Positions 15,821 to 25,613 of a DNA stretch of 33,852 nt are shown piece after piece. Positions within the stretch are counted from its first letter, which is position 1; every line of letters starts with the position of its first letter. The notes below the pieces were generated by a model that saw nothing but the letters and a program-made list of their open reading frames with translations, ran no database searches and was not told the DNA's origin. The position numbers and the translations under genes are program-made. Where the stretch lies: positions 1 to 33,852 of the forward strand of contig JAAYTU010000072.1 of assembly GCA_012523705.1 (NCBI GenBank), read 5' to 3'. Origin of the DNA: Clostridiaceae bacterium. GTDB lineage: Bacteria; Bacillota; Clostridia; DSM-8532.

Positions 15821-15844
15821 GGAGAGCTAAAGCTCTCCTTTTTT
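15821..15844 (+). terminator. Intrinsic terminator of the zinc-ribbon gene
   Basis: GGAGAGCT (15821-15828) and AGCTCTCC (15831-15838) form an 8-bp arm pair, in practice about 7 bp with a 4-base loop, directly followed by TTTTTT (15839-15844). It begins 11 bases after the stop. Confidence 0.93.
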
Positions 15845-15901
15845 ATTAGGTATGTTTCTTATTTAGGACGTTTTTTCATTGGGTACGGTTCTGTTGTGTT
15901 A

Positions 15902-18505
15902 CTAATCTCGTGCCTTGTGAGCCGATATTGCCAGTTGCACACCGTCACAATCTACCCTAACCCTGTCTCCTTCAGATATTAATCCCTTTACAATCTGCTT
16001 CGCTATTTCAGTCTCAATACTTTTTTGGACAAACCGTTTAACAGGCCTTGCCCCATATTCAGGATTCCATCCATTGGCAACAACATAATCGAGGGCGGCA
16101 TCAGTAATCTCGATATGAATATCTCTTTCTTCAAGTCTCTTGCCCAATGCATCAATAACAAGCCTGACTATTTTCTTAACCTCATCCTTAGTCAGGGGCT
16201 TAAAAAGTACTATGTCATCCACTCTGTTTAAAAACTCCGGTCTAAAGCCCCTTCGCAACTCTGTCATTACCTTTTCTCTTATTACCTCATCTATTTCCCC
16301 ATCAGTGCCTGAATTCTCCAGAAGAATATAGCTGCCTATGTTTGAGGTCATGATAATAACTGTATTCTTAAAGTCCACTATTCTGCCCTGACTATCGGTA
16401 AGCCTTCCGTCATCCAATATTTGAAGCAGAATGTTAAACACATCCGGGTGAGCCTTTTCTATCTCGTCAAAGAGTATTACACTATAGGGTTTTCTTCTTA
16501 CAGCTTCGGTAAGTTGACCGCCCTCCTCATATCCCACATAGCCCGGAGGTGCCCCAATAAGCCTTGCCACAGAATGCTTTTCCATATATTCACTCATATC
16601 TATACGAACCATGTTCACCTCTGAGTCAAAGAGAGCCTCCGACAAAGCTTTTGCAAGCTCGGTTTTACCAACTCCTGTCGGTCCTAAAAATATAAAGGAA
16701 CCAACAGGGCGAGCTGTATCCTTTAACCCCGCTCTTGCACGAAGAACAGCATCCGAAACAGCAGTTACAGCCTCTTCCTGGCCTATGACTCTCTTATGAA
16801 GAGTATGACAAAGATTAAGAAGCTTTTCTTTTTCCTGCTCCATTAGCTTCGTTAAAGGGATACCAGTCCACTTAGATACGATTTCCGCAATTTCATCCTG
16901 AGTAACCTCTTCCTTAAGCATCCGTCCCGGAATCTTCTTCTGAAGCTGATTATCTTTAGAGATAGAACTCTCCAGTTCAGGTAGCTTGCCATGCTTCAAC
17001 CTGGCAAGGGCTTCAAGATCATAGTTTCTCTCAGCTTCCTCAATCTGAAGCTTAACCTCCTCAATTTGTGCTTTAATATCCTTTTCTTTCTTGATAGATT
17101 CTTTTTCAAGCTCCCATTGTGCTTTCATGGTGTCAGCCGTTTCCTTGAGGCCGGCTATTTCAGCTTCAATGACCTTGAGCCGCTCTTGAGAAGCTTTATC
17201 CTCTTCCTTTTTCAATGCCTCCTGCTCAATCTCCAGCTGCATTATCCTACGCATCATCTCATCTAATTCAGCAGGCATGCTGTCAATCTCCATTCTTAAC
17301 ATTGAAGCAGCCTCATCCATTAAATCTATAGCCTTATCTGGAAGAAAACGATCTGAAATATACCTGTTTGAGAGTATTGCACAGGCAATAATTGCACCAT
17401 CGGTTATACGCACTCCATGATGAATTTCAAACCTCTCCTTTAATCCTCTTAATATAGAAATTGTATCCTCCACTGTGGGTTGATCTACCAGAACAGGTTG
17501 GAACCTTCTTTCTAAGGCAGCATCCTTTTCTATATTCTCCCTGTATTCATCGAGGGTAGTTGCTCCGATGCAATGAAGCTCCCCCCTGGCCAGCATGGGT
17601 TTGAGAATATTGCTCGCATCCATTGCTCCATCAGCCTTTCCCGCTCCTACAATATTATGTAGCTCATCAATAAAGAGTATGATCTGTCCTTCCGAGGCCT
17701 GAACCTCTTTGATAACAGCCTTCAGTCTTTCTTCAAACTCTCCTCTGTATTTTGCACCGGCAACCAGGGAACCGATATCCAGAGAGTAAATTATTTTGTT
17801 CTTCAGAGTTTCAGGAACATCACCCTTTAATATTCGCTGGGCAAGGCCTTCAACTATGGCTGTTTTACCTACTCCGGGTTCACCTATCAGAACAGGGTTA
17901 TTCTTTGTTCTTCTTGATAGTATCCTTATGACACGCCGAATCTCAGAATCTCTTCCTATTACAGGATCAAGTTTTCCCTTTCTTGCCAGGTCAACTAAAT
18001 CACAGCCATACTTTTCAAGAGCCATAAAATCCAATTCCGGGTTTTGGTTGGTAACCCTTTGATTCCCTCTAATTATGGACATTGCCTCTTTAAAAGTGTC
18101 AGATGTGACACCATAGTTTCTGAGCATTAAAGATGTACTATTGTTTTTATCCTCAAGAAGAGCCAAAAATAAATGTTCAACGCTAACATACTCATCATTC
18201 ATCTTTTCAGCAATTTCCTCAGCTGATATAAGAATTTGATTGTATCTTCTTGTAGGATATACATTGGCAGCACCACTTCCATATACCTTAGGAAGTGCAT
18301 CCAGGGTCTTTATTAGTTCCGATACAATATCTTGCGGGTTTACACCTAGACTCCACAATATACGAGGAACCAGCCCCTCCTCCTGTTCGGCCAGGGCAAG
18401 GGCAAGGTGTTCACCATCAACCTGTTGCTGATTTAATTTTATTGCCCATTGCTGGGACTCTACAACTGCCTCCTGGGCTTTTGCAGTAAATTTCTCAAAA
18501 TTCAT
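15902..18505 (-). CDS. clpB: ATP-dependent disaggregase ClpB
   Basis: About 867 residues. Order: Clp N-domain repeats (about 1-145); first AAA module with GEPGVGKTA and the Walker B region [15 protein letters not shown]; a long coiled-coil middle domain (about 400-520, rich in Glu/Lys) that marks ClpB rather than ClpC; second AAA module with [14 protein letters not shown] and [13 protein letters not shown]; then the C-terminal D2-small domain. It pulls apart protein aggregates with the DnaK system. Start choice: AGAGG lies 8 bases before the ATG at 18505 ([14 protein letters not shown]); the GTG at 18514 overlaps that site. It follows the J-protein gene by 27 bases under a shared CtsR-type promoter. 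Confidence 0.96.
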   Translation of the reverse strand: MNFEKFTAKAQEAVVESQQWAIKLNQQQVDGEHLALALAEQEEGLVPRILWSLGVNPQDIVSELIKTLDALPKVYGSGAANVYPTRRYNQILISAEEIAEKMNDEYVSVEHLFLALLEDKNNSTSLMLRNYGVTSDTFKEAMSIIRGNQRVTNQNPELDFMALEKYGCDLVDLARKGKLDPVIGRDSEIRRVIRILSRRTKNNPVLIGEPGVGKTAIVEGLAQRILKGDVPETLKNKIIYSLDIGSLVAGAKYRGEFEERLKAVIKEVQASEGQIILFIDELHNIVGAGKADGAMDASNILKPMLARGELHCIGATTLDEYRENIEKDAALERRFQPVLVDQPTVEDTISILRGLKERFEIHHGVRITDGAIIACAILSNRYISDRFLPDKAIDLMDEAASMLRMEIDSMPAELDEMMRRIMQLEIEQEALKKEEDKASQERLKVIEAEIAGLKETADTMKAQWELEKESIKKEKDIKAQIEEVKLQIEEAERNYDLEALARLKHGKLPELESSISKDNQLQKKIPGRMLKEEVTQDEIAEIVSKWTGIPLTKLMEQEKEKLLNLCHTLHKRVIGQEEAVTAVSDAVLRARAGLKDTARPVGSFIFLGPTGVGKTELAKALSEALFDSEVNMVRIDMSEYMEKHSVARLIGAPPGYVGYEEGGQLTEAVRRKPYSVILFDEIEKAHPDVFNILLQILDDGRLTDSQGRIVDFKNTVIIMTSNIGSYILLENSGTDGEIDEVIREKVMTELRRGFRPEFLNRVDDIVLFKPLTKDEVKKIVRLVIDALGKRLEERDIHIEITDAALDYVVANGWNPEYGARPVKRFVQKSIETEIAKQIVKGLISEGDRVRVDCDGVQLAISAHKARD

Positions 18506-18532
18506 ATTGTTCACCTCTTTACTCTACAGTTA

Positions 18533-19489
18533 CTAGTTATCCAGCCTTTCCAGTTCCTCGTACAGTCTCAATTGCTCCTGGCTCAAGTGGCTTGGATTAT
18601 TTATTCTTATATTAAGGAACAAATCTCCTCTTCCGCCTATCGAATTATGGTATCCTTTTCCCGGAATGCGGATGCTCCCACCATTTCTGATTCCCCTTGG
18701 AATACTCACAAGTATCTTTGACTCAGGGGTCTGAACCTTAACTTCCCCCCCTAAAGCCGCCGTCCAAGGCATAATCTCAAGGTTCTGATGGATATCGAAG
18801 CCTCGTAAAGCGAACTGATCCTCCTTAAATTTAACCACTAAATATAAATCGCCCTCAGAACCACCATTTCGTCCCTTTCCCCCCTGTCCCCTTAGGCGTA
18901 TTTTCCCTCCGGGCTGAATTCCTTTAGGGATTTTAACCGAAAGAGTCTTTCTGCCCTCTGGTGATTCAATTGTGATATGCTTTTCAGCACCCTTCAATCC
19001 GTCTTGCACAGATATTTTTATTTCAGCTTCCTTATCCTCGCCTCTGAAACTTTGATTAAAGCCTCTTGTACCGTCAGATGAATACCTTGCCGAGGAAAAG
19101 CTATTACCTCTGCCTGAGAATATCTCATCAATATTTATTCCCCCATCACCGAAGAACATTTCGAAGAAATCGCTGAAACCTTCCCCTCCCGATGTTCTAT
19201 ACTGGTAACGGCCATTTCCTGTTCTAAAACCATATTTCGACGGATCAAAATCAGATCCGTTGGAAAAATCAAATTGATTTCCGAACTGATCATATTTTTT
19301 CCTTTTATCTTCATTTCCTAAAACTTCATATGCTTCATTTATTTCCTTAAACTTTTCCTCAGCCTTATTATCGCCGGGATTAGCATCAGGATGATATTTT
19401 TTTGCAAGCTTACGATAGGACTTCTTAATCTCCTCCTGAGAGGCGTCCTTCTTCACTCCTAGTATTTCATAGTAATCACGAAACTTCAT
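18533..19489 (-). CDS. J-domain protein, class B (CbpA-like)
   Basis: 318 residues. An N-terminal J domain (about 4-68) with the HPD motif in [12 protein letters not shown] is followed by a Gly/Ser/Phe-rich linker (about 70-140). Two C-terminal beta domains follow ([15 protein letters not shown], then [19 protein letters not shown], then a second [19 protein letters not shown]). The CxxCxGxG zinc repeats of DnaJ are absent, which makes it a class B, CbpA/DnaJB-like cochaperone. It stimulates DnaK and feeds clients to it and to ClpB, encoded next. GGGAGG is 5 bases before the ATG. The pairing with clpB under one CtsR box supports a disaggregation role. Confidence 0.92.
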   Translation of the reverse strand: MKFRDYYEILGVKKDASQEEIKKSYRKLAKKYHPDANPGDNKAEEKFKEINEAYEVLGNEDKRKKYDQFGNQFDFSNGSDFDPSKYGFRTGNGRYQYRTSGGEGFSDFFEMFFGDGGINIDEIFSGRGNSFSSARYSSDGTRGFNQSFRGEDKEAEIKISVQDGLKGAEKHITIESPEGRKTLSVKIPKGIQPGGKIRLRGQGGKGRNGGSEGDLYLVVKFKEDQFALRGFDIHQNLEIMPWTAALGGEVKVQTPESKILVSIPRGIRNGGSIRIPGKGYHNSIGGRGDLFLNIRINNPSHLSQEQLRLYEELERLDN

Positions 19490-19512
19490 ATTATTCCTCC
19501 CAGCTTAATCAG

Positions 19513-19529
19513 TTTGACTTTCTTTGACC
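19513..19529 (-). promoter_or_regulatory. CtsR operator
   Basis: On the minus strand it reads GGTCAAA-GAA-AGTCAAA, two direct heptads with a 3-base spacer. This matches the established CtsR heat-shock operator (RGTCAAA-N3-RGTCAAA). It lies 9 bases downstream of the -10 box, covering the transcription start region, where binding would block initiation. Confidence 0.88.
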
Positions 19530-19538
19530 TTTGTTATT

Positions 19539-19567
19539 ATTATATCCACTTTTCTTCCGGAATTCAA
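19539..19567 (-). promoter_or_regulatory. Promoter of the J-protein/clpB operon
   Basis: Minus strand TTGAAT (19562-19567), 17-base spacer, TATAAT (19539-19544). The CtsR box follows at once, so this is a vegetative promoter held off by repression. Confidence 0.85.
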
Positions 19568-19666
19568 TATGAAATAGCTATTTTTATAAATAAATTGATT
19601 TATTACATTTATTATTACATTTATCAGGGTATATAATTAATATAACAATTTGTTGGAGGAGGACTT

Positions 19667-20947
19667 ATGATTCGAAAAGAAATAGTGGCCATGCTGCTTG
19701 CCGGCGGGCAGGGCAGCAGGTTAGGTGTGCTCACGCAAAATATTGCTAAGCCCGCTGTTCTTTATGGCGGAAAATATCGCATCATTGATTTCACATTAAG
19801 TAATTGCATCAACTCTGGAATTGACTCCGTAGGTATCTTAACTCAATATCAGCCCTTAGCTTTAAATAATCATATAGGCATAGGAAAACCCTGGGACCTT
19901 GACCGTATGAGTGGTGGAGTAACAATTCTTTCCCCGTACATGAGAACCGAAAAGGGGGAATGGTACTCCGGTACTGCTGACGCTGTGTATCAGAATATTC
20001 ATTATGTAGACTCTTTGTCTGCTAAATATGTGATTATTCTGTCAGGTGACCATATTTACAAAATGGACTACTCGAAAATGCTTGATTATCATAAGAAAAA
20101 TAATGCCGATGCTACTATATCTGTTATTGAAGTTCCATGGGAAGAAGCAAGCAGATATGGAATCATGAGTACCCAGGAAGATGACAGAATATTTGAGTTC
20201 GAAGAAAAGCCTGCTAATCCCAAAAGCAGATTAGCCTCTATGGGTATCTATATTTTTACCTGGGATCTATTAAGAGAATACCTCATTCTTGATCATAGTC
20301 AAAGTTCCTCTCATCATGATTTTGGAAAAAATATTATACCCGCCATGCTGGCCCATGATAGGCGTCTGTTTGCCTATAAATTCGACGGCTATTGGCGTGA
20401 TGTGGGTACCATCGATGCTTATTGGTCTTCCAATATGAATTTAACAGAACGGGTGCCTGATTTTAATCTGTTTGATCCTTACTGGAAAATATATACTCCT
20501 AATCCAGTATACCCACCTCATTTTATAGGAGACAACGGAAAAGTAGAGAAATCAATTGTCGCAGAAGGTTGTATGATTTATGGAACTGTAAGAAGATCGG
20601 TTATCTTCCCCGGTGTTACAATTAACGAGAATACTGTTATTGAAGATTCCATAATCATGTCCGAGGCCTTAATCGGGTCTAACGTGGAAATCTATAATAC
20701 CATCATAGGGGAAACAAGTGTTATCGGAAATAATGTTAAATGTGGAGTAGGTGAATTTGCTGAGAGCACCTTCAACCCGAAGGTTTATTATACAAATACA
20801 ACAGTAATCGGTTCTAACACAGTGGTTCCAAATAATACTGTAATAGGCAAGAATGTTGTTATTGATAATTATATAACTCCCCATGATTATGAAACAAATA
20901 ACATTCCCTCAGGAGGATATGTTATGAAAGGAGGAGGAGCAGAATGA
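19667..20947 (+). CDS. glgC: Glucose-1-phosphate adenylyltransferase, catalytic subunit
   Basis: 426 residues. N-terminal nucleotidyltransferase domain with [15 protein letters not shown] (nucleotide loop), [25 protein letters not shown], and the metal-site [20 protein letters not shown] and the glucose-1-phosphate site SMGIYIF follow. The C-terminal third is a left-handed beta-helix of hexapeptide repeats ([20 protein letters not shown]). It makes ADP-glucose for glycogen synthesis and carries the intact catalytic Asp. GGAGGAGG precedes the ATG. The stop overlaps the glgD start (ATGA). A TATAAT at 19632-19637 may be the -10 box, with a poor -35. Confidence 0.95.
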   Translation: MIRKEIVAMLLAGGQGSRLGVLTQNIAKPAVLYGGKYRIIDFTLSNCINSGIDSVGILTQYQPLALNNHIGIGKPWDLDRMSGGVTILSPYMRTEKGEWYSGTADAVYQNIHYVDSLSAKYVIILSGDHIYKMDYSKMLDYHKKNNADATISVIEVPWEEASRYGIMSTQEDDRIFEFEEKPANPKSRLASMGIYIFTWDLLREYLILDHSQSSSHHDFGKNIIPAMLAHDRRLFAYKFDGYWRDVGTIDAYWSSNMNLTERVPDFNLFDPYWKIYTPNPVYPPHFIGDNGKVEKSIVAEGCMIYGTVRRSVIFPGVTINENTVIEDSIIMSEALIGSNVEIYNTIIGETSVIGNNVKCGVGEFAESTFNPKVYYTNTTVIGSNTVVPNNTVIGKNVVIDNYITPHDYETNNIPSGGYVMKGGGAE

Positions 20948-22065
20948 AATCAACAATGGGAATTATCTTGACCGGCGGAAAAAACAACCGGTTAAAGGAG
21001 CTGTCATTAGAAAGGTCAATAGCCGCTGTACCTATTGGCGGAAAGTACCGAATCATTGATTTTACCCTCTCCAACATGGTTAATTCAGGTATCACTAATG
21101 TTGGTGTACTTACTCAGTATAATTACCGTTCTTTAATGGACCACCTTGGCTCCGGTAAAGAATGGGATCTCGATAGAAAAACCGAAGGACTCTTTATCTT
21201 TCCCCCTTACCTCTCTGAATACGGGACAGGCTGGTACAAAGGAACGGCAGACGCCATGTACAACAATATTACTTTTTTATATAGAAGTGATGAGGAATAC
21301 GTTTTAATTGCCCAGGGCTATGCTATCTATAATATGGATTATACCCCTATGCTTGAGCGTCATATTAATACAAATGCTGATATTACCGTGGCATGTAGAA
21401 ATATGGACGACTTAACCTGCGAAGACCAAAAGCAGCTTGGTATGGTTCAGCTGGACGAGGATGGACGAATTATTGATTTCATGGAAAAGCCACCGAACCC
21501 TAAATCATCAATTGGTTCCTTAGGTATTTACATTATAAAGAGAGACTTCCTTATTGAATTATTGGAGGAAAGTGCTGCTAAAGGCCTGACCGAATTCGTT
21601 CAGGATATTATTGTTCGCCGCACTGATACCCTGAAAATTTACTCCTACATGTTCAATGGTTATTGGCGTCCTCTAAGCAGCATCCAGCTTTACTATAAAA
21701 CCAACATGGAGCTGCTAAACCCCAAGGTAAGACAGGAATTGCTTGTGGGTCGTAATAAGATTTACACCAAGGTCAAGGACGAACCGCCGGCAAAGTATAA
21801 TGCGGAGGCAAATGTTCATAATTCGATTGTAGCCGATGGATGTATTATTGAAGGAACAGTTGAAAACAGTATTCTGTTCCGTGGGGTTCGCGTAATGAAG
21901 GGGGCTTATATAAAAGACAGCCTGGTCATGCAAGGTGCAGTAGTTGGCGCTAATTCCAACCTCCGCTATTGCATACTCGATAAGGGCGTTACAATCTCCG
22001 AGGGCAAAGCTCTTAATGGTGATTCTCAATGGCCACTTATTGTAGGTAAAAATGTGACGGTATAA
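20944..22065 (+). CDS. glgD: ADP-glucose pyrophosphorylase regulatory subunit
   Basis: 373 residues, homologous throughout to the preceding GlgC. The Rossmann domain ([36 protein letters not shown]) and beta-helix are kept. But the catalytic GDHIYKMDY of GlgC is here [10 protein letters not shown], losing the metal-binding Asp, and the LAGGQGSR loop is LTGGKNNR. That is the known state of Firmicute GlgD, which pairs with GlgC and modulates it rather than catalysing well by itself. The start overlaps the glgC stop by 4 bases with AGGAGG inside glgC, so translation is coupled. A terminator follows. Confidence 0.93.
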   Translation: MKSTMGIILTGGKNNRLKELSLERSIAAVPIGGKYRIIDFTLSNMVNSGITNVGVLTQYNYRSLMDHLGSGKEWDLDRKTEGLFIFPPYLSEYGTGWYKGTADAMYNNITFLYRSDEEYVLIAQGYAIYNMDYTPMLERHINTNADITVACRNMDDLTCEDQKQLGMVQLDEDGRIIDFMEKPPNPKSSIGSLGIYIIKRDFLIELLEESAAKGLTEFVQDIIVRRTDTLKIYSYMFNGYWRPLSSIQLYYKTNMELLNPKVRQELLVGRNKIYTKVKDEPPAKYNAEANVHNSIVADGCIIEGTVENSILFRGVRVMKGAYIKDSLVMQGAVVGANSNLRYCILDKGVTISEGKALNGDSQWPLIVGKNVTV

Positions 22066-22095
22066 ACCTACCAAAATATATAACAAATTAAAATA

Positions 22096-22123
22096 AAGCA
22101 AGGGATCTTCCCCTTGCTTTTTT
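22096..22123 (+). terminator. Intrinsic terminator of glgC-glgD
   Basis: AAGCAAGGG (22096-22104) pairs with CCCTTGCTT (22111-22119) across a 6-base loop, giving a 9-bp stem that runs into TTTTTT (22118-22123). It begins 30 bases after the glgD stop. The remaining bases to gpsA (22124-22306) hold nothing I recognise. Confidence 0.93.
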
Positions 22124-22306
22124 AATACATAGCCCCCAGACATCTTAGTTCCATGAAAGATTAAATACGCCATTAGCTTAAATCTTAATGTTATGTAATA
22201 CTTTGTTCTTCATTAATTCTCTACCCAAGGTCACTCAAATCTCATTTCGCCATTTAACAGAGCCTAATACTTTTGAACTTATACAAATATACCTACAACA
22301 AATTAT

Positions 22307-23314
22307 TTACCAGCCTATATCTTCGGACTCATGCTTGCGGCTTCTGGTCATCAGGTCATAAACAGCGGTTTTGCAGTCCTTATTGTTAAACAGAATTTCA
22401 TATGCCTGGTGAGAAATCGGCATTTCCACATTATACTTTTCGGAAAGCCTCTTTATTGCACGGGTTGCAGATATCCCTTCAACCACCATTTTAATTTCTT
22501 TCTGAGCTTCCTCAGCTGTATATCCTTTTCCAATTAAATAGCCAGCTCTCCAATTCCGGCTATGTTTGCTGGTGCATGTGACAATTAAATCACCAATACC
22601 AGTAAGTCCTGAAAAGGTACTTGCATTTGCCCCCATAGATATTCCAAGACGGCCAATTTCTGTTATTCCCCGGGTCATAAGAGCGGCCTTGCTATTATCG
22701 CCATAGCCAAGTCCATCGCTAATTCCTGCACAAAGTGCAATAACATTTTTACAGGCAGCACCTATTTCAGCCCCCACTATGTCTGAGCTTGTGTATACTC
22801 TAAAGGCTGGTGACATAAAAAGATCCTGGACCTTCATTGAAATATTAACATTTGCAGAGGCAGATACCACTGTTGTAGGAATTCCTCCTGCCACCTCTTC
22901 GGCGTGGCTGGGACCATATAAAGCAGCAATTTCGCAGCTTGGTATCTCACTTTTTATTACCTGGCTCAAGGTAAGTCCTGTGTCCTCCTCAAGACCCTTT
23001 GAGCACATAATGATAATATCGTTTTTATGTACATGTAGAGCTAAAAGCTTTGCAGTTGAGCGAACGGCCTGGGAAGGCACCACGAAAACTATGAAATCAT
23101 GTCCATTAAGACATTCTTCAACATTAGAAGTAAATCTTATAGACTTAGGAATTCTGATTCCGGGGAGATTTAATTTGTGCTCCCTCTCTTTATCTAACAT
23201 CTCAACTTCATCTTGGAACAATGACCATACAGATACCTCATGGCCATTATTTGATAAAAGTATAGCCAGAGCTGTGCCCCAGCTTCCTGCTCCTATGATT
23301 GATACAACTGACAT
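22307..23314 (-). CDS. gpsA: Glycerol-3-phosphate dehydrogenase [NAD(P)+]
   Basis: 335 residues. N-terminal Rossmann fold with IIGAGSWGTALAILL (GxGxxG), then VFVVPSQAVRS and the conserved MCSKGLEEDTG. The catalytic Lys lies in AACKNVIALCAGISDGLGYGDN (about 190), and LTGIGDLIVTCTSKHSRNWRAG is the C-terminal signature. It reduces dihydroxyacetone phosphate to sn-glycerol 3-phosphate for phospholipid synthesis. It starts 3 bases after plsY, whose product acylates that same glycerol 3-phosphate, so two successive steps are encoded together. Confidence 0.96.
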   Translation of the reverse strand: MSVVSIIGAGSWGTALAILLSNNGHEVSVWSLFQDEVEMLDKEREHKLNLPGIRIPKSIRFTSNVEECLNGHDFIVFVVPSQAVRSTAKLLALHVHKNDIIIMCSKGLEEDTGLTLSQVIKSEIPSCEIAALYGPSHAEEVAGGIPTTVVSASANVNISMKVQDLFMSPAFRVYTSSDIVGAEIGAACKNVIALCAGISDGLGYGDNSKAALMTRGITEIGRLGISMGANASTFSGLTGIGDLIVTCTSKHSRNWRAGYLIGKGYTAEEAQKEIKMVVEGISATRAIKRLSEKYNVEMPISHQAYEILFNNKDCKTAVYDLMTRSRKHESEDIGW

Positions 23315-23317
23315 TTT

Positions 23318-23956
23318 CTATTCCTTCCTCTGCTTATTATTAAAGCTAAGTTTTTTTTCGCTTCCATTAATTAATCTCTTTATATTTTCACCATGCCTTA
23401 TTATAATTAAGCCTACCAGGGCACTTCCCACTAAAATCAGAGGCAAAGGCTCTTTGATAATAATGGATATACTTATAAACAGCATCGCGGCAAGCATTGA
23501 TCCTAATGAAACATACCGGGTGACAGCTACAATCAAAACAAATGCCGCCAGACATATAAGTGCGGTTAAGGGTGAAAACATTAAAATAACTGCAAATGAA
23601 GTTATTACTCCTTTTCCACCTTTGAAGCCAAAGAATATAGGCCAGTTATGTCCTATAACCGCAAAAAAGCCGGCTATGTATAGGCCAAGATACACTCCGC
23701 TCCCCGAAGTCAGCTCTCCAAAAAGATAGCGACCAATGAGACAGGCAATTATACCCTTTAGAAAGTCACCAACTAAAACAGCTATAGCGGCACCCTTCCC
23801 AAGTATTCTTAAAGTATTGGTAGCACCGGCATTGCCGCTGCCGTGCTTTCTTATATCAGTTTTATAGAAAATTTTGCCAACCAGCAACGAGGTATTAACA
23901 CTGCCCAGCAAATAGCCTATTATAGCTGAAAGTATTGCTACAATTGATGGATTCAC
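23318..23956 (-). CDS. plsY: Glycerol-3-phosphate acyltransferase PlsY
   Basis: 212 residues with five or more membrane segments. The conserved PlsY motifs are present: GYLLGSVNTSLLVGK (S/N-rich motif 1), DIRKHGSGNAGATNTLR (motif 2, phosphate loop) and GHNWPIFFGFKGGKGV (motif 3). It transfers the acyl group from acyl-phosphate to glycerol 3-phosphate in the cytoplasmic membrane. The start is a GTG directly abutting the der stop, with AGGTG inside der as ribosome site, so translation is probably coupled. Confidence 0.95.
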   Translation of the reverse strand: MNPSIVAILSAIIGYLLGSVNTSLLVGKIFYKTDIRKHGSGNAGATNTLRILGKGAAIAVLVGDFLKGIIACLIGRYLFGELTSGSGVYLGLYIAGFFAVIGHNWPIFFGFKGGKGVITSFAVILMFSPLTALICLAAFVLIVAVTRYVSLGSMLAAMLFISISIIIKEPLPLILVGSALVGLIIIRHGENIKRLINGSEKKLSFNNKQRKE

Positions 23957-25279
23957 TTAATTATCACCTTTTTGTTTAATTGTAAATCTAATGGGTGTTC
24001 CCTCAAACCCAAAATTACTTCTTAATGTGTTTTGCAAATATCTTGTATAGGAAAAATGCATAAGCTCTGCATCGTTTACAAACACGACAAAGCTCGGGGG
24101 CTTTACACCGGTCTGAGTCATATAATAAATCTTAAGCCGCTTTCCCTTGTCTGAAGGAGGCTGAACCATTGCCAAGGCATCGTTGAGCACATCATTCAAC
24201 AGTCCGGTGCTTACTCTAAATGAGGCCTGAGCGTTAACGTAATCTATAAGCTCAAATAATCTGTCAACCCGCTGTCCGGTAATAGCTGAAATAAATACTA
24301 TGGGGGCATAGCTCATGAATTCCAGGTCCCCTATAACCTTCTTACGATATTTCTCCATAGTACCAGTGCTCTTTTCAATGGAATCCCATTTATTAATGGC
24401 GATAATAGATGCTTTCCCCTGTTCATGGGCATATCCGGCAATTTTTGTATCCTGCTCGGTAACTCCATCCTTAGCGTCTATCATGATTATGCATACATCG
24501 GCCCTGTCGACCGCAGTCCATGATCTTATTATACTGTATTTCTCAATACCCTCTTCAATCTTGCTTTTTCGCCTGATTCCGGCCGTATCAATAAACATAT
24601 AGCGTTTTCCATCAATCTCGTAGAAGGTATCAATTGCATCCCTTGTGGTTCCCGGAACATCGCTTACTATTACCCGTTCTTCGCCCAGAATCCTGTTTAT
24701 CAGAGATGATTTCCCAGCATTGGGCTTTCCAATAACAGCCACTTTAATACAATCATCCTCCTGGCCCAGGACATCCTCAGTAGGAAAGTGTTCATATATG
24801 GCATCTAACAGGTCACCGATACCAAGACCATGTATTGATGATATGGGGTATATTTCTCCCATTCCTAGATTATAGAACTCGTAGGCCTCCGGTGGAGTAT
24901 CTCCAATACGGTCGGCCTTATTAACCGCTACGACAACTGGCTTTGAAGATTTTCGAAGCATAACTGCAACATCTTCGTCGGCAGCATTCATTCCGGTTTT
25001 TAAGTCCACCATCAATACTATAACATCGGCCGTATCTATAGCTATCTGAGCCTGTCGGATCATCTGTTGCTTAATAAAATCCTCAGAATAAGCTTCGATT
25101 CCTCCAGTATCAATTATAGTAAACTCTTTTCCTCGCCATTCACTTTCAGCGTAAATCCTGTCCCTTGTAACTCCAGGCGTATCCTCTATTATAGAAATCC
25201 GTTTCCCTGCAAGATAATTAAAAAATGTAGATTTACCTACATTAGGTCTTCCAACTATTGCAACTACGGGCTTTGACAC
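23957..25279 (-). CDS. der: Ribosome-associated GTPase Der (EngA)
   Basis: About 440 residues with the tandem GTPase domains unique to Der. Domain 1: GRPNVGKS, DTGG, NKAD. Domain 2: GKPNAGKSS, DTAG, NKWD. A C-terminal KH-like domain ends in FEGTPIRFTIKQ. Der is essential for 50S subunit assembly. Start choice: GTG at 25279 gives VSKPVVAIVGRP, which fits the family's usual N-terminus, with GGGGG 8 bases ahead. The GTG at 25303 has no ribosome site. First gene of der-plsY-gpsA, from a promoter at 25360-25388. Confidence 0.95.
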   Translation of the reverse strand: MSKPVVAIVGRPNVGKSTFFNYLAGKRISIIEDTPGVTRDRIYAESEWRGKEFTIIDTGGIEAYSEDFIKQQMIRQAQIAIDTADVIVLMVDLKTGMNAADEDVAVMLRKSSKPVVVAVNKADRIGDTPPEAYEFYNLGMGEIYPISSIHGLGIGDLLDAIYEHFPTEDVLGQEDDCIKVAVIGKPNAGKSSLINRILGEERVIVSDVPGTTRDAIDTFYEIDGKRYMFIDTAGIRRKSKIEEGIEKYSIIRSWTAVDRADVCIIMIDAKDGVTEQDTKIAGYAHEQGKASIIAINKWDSIEKSTGTMEKYRKKVIGDLEFMSYAPIVFISAITGQRVDRLFELIDYVNAQASFRVSTGLLNDVLNDALAMVQPPSDKGKRLKIYYMTQTGVKPPSFVVFVNDAELMHFSYTRYLQNTLRSNFGFEGTPIRFTIKQKGDN

Positions 25280-25359
25280 TATTTCATCCCCCACTATCTT
25301 CACATTTTGTATATATCGTTCCTGATATTAATCGATTCTTTGTAAAGTCTGTCGTTATA

Positions 25360-25388
25360 ATTGTAACTACTTTTTAATAAGATATCAA
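25360..25388 (-). promoter_or_regulatory. Promoter of der-plsY-gpsA
   Basis: Minus strand TTGATA (25383-25388), 17-base spacer, TACAAT (25360-25365). Good match and ideal spacing, leaving a leader of about 75 bases. Confidence 0.7.
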
Positions 25389-25497
25389 ACTTATTATATC
25401 AGTAAAGATATGGTCAGCCTGAATCACTGAGATCTAATCTGCCCATCAGATTTATTATGTGCTGTTAAAATCAATATATCAAATATTAATACTCTTC

Positions 25498-25526
25498 TTG
25501 TCCTATATTAAATCCTATGATATTAT
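25498..25526 (+). promoter_or_regulatory. Promoter of the GH94-like phosphorylase gene
   Basis: TTGTCC (25498-25503), 17-base spacer, TATTAT (25521-25526). Transcription would begin near 25533, inside the dyad operator that follows. Confidence 0.7.
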
Positions 25527-25530
25527 TATG

Positions 25531-25546
25531 GTGAACACGGTTTCAC
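25531..25546 (+). promoter_or_regulatory. cre-like / LacI-family operator
   Basis: GTGAACACGGTTTCAC is a 16-base dyad: outer five bases and the central CG are symmetric. This is the architecture of LacI-family operators. Against the CcpA cre consensus (TGWAANCGNTNWCA) it has one mismatch. It overlaps the predicted transcription start, a repressing position. Which regulator binds is inference. Confidence 0.6.
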
Positions 25547-25613
25547 ACTCATAATAGAAGTGTTTTATAATAATGACAAGTCTGTGATTATTGTCTTAAA
25601 CGGAGGTAGGAAT

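Noticed and set aside
15646-15849. A 67-codon frame over the zinc-ribbon gene
   Set aside because: It is out of frame with the CxxC protein, lacks a ribosome site at its ATG, and runs through the terminator hairpin.
19600-19626. Near-tandem ATTACATTTATT before glgC
   Set aside because: A short 12-base AT repeat; no regulatory reading could be supported.
21715-22173. A 152-codon open frame on the minus strand over the end of glgD
   Set aside because: It is antisense to conserved beta-helix repeats and the glgD terminator; composition is unlike a real protein.
22779-23729. A 316-codon open frame on the plus strand
   Set aside because: It lies opposite gpsA and plsY, both unambiguous. Its translation has no domain pattern and no ribosome site.
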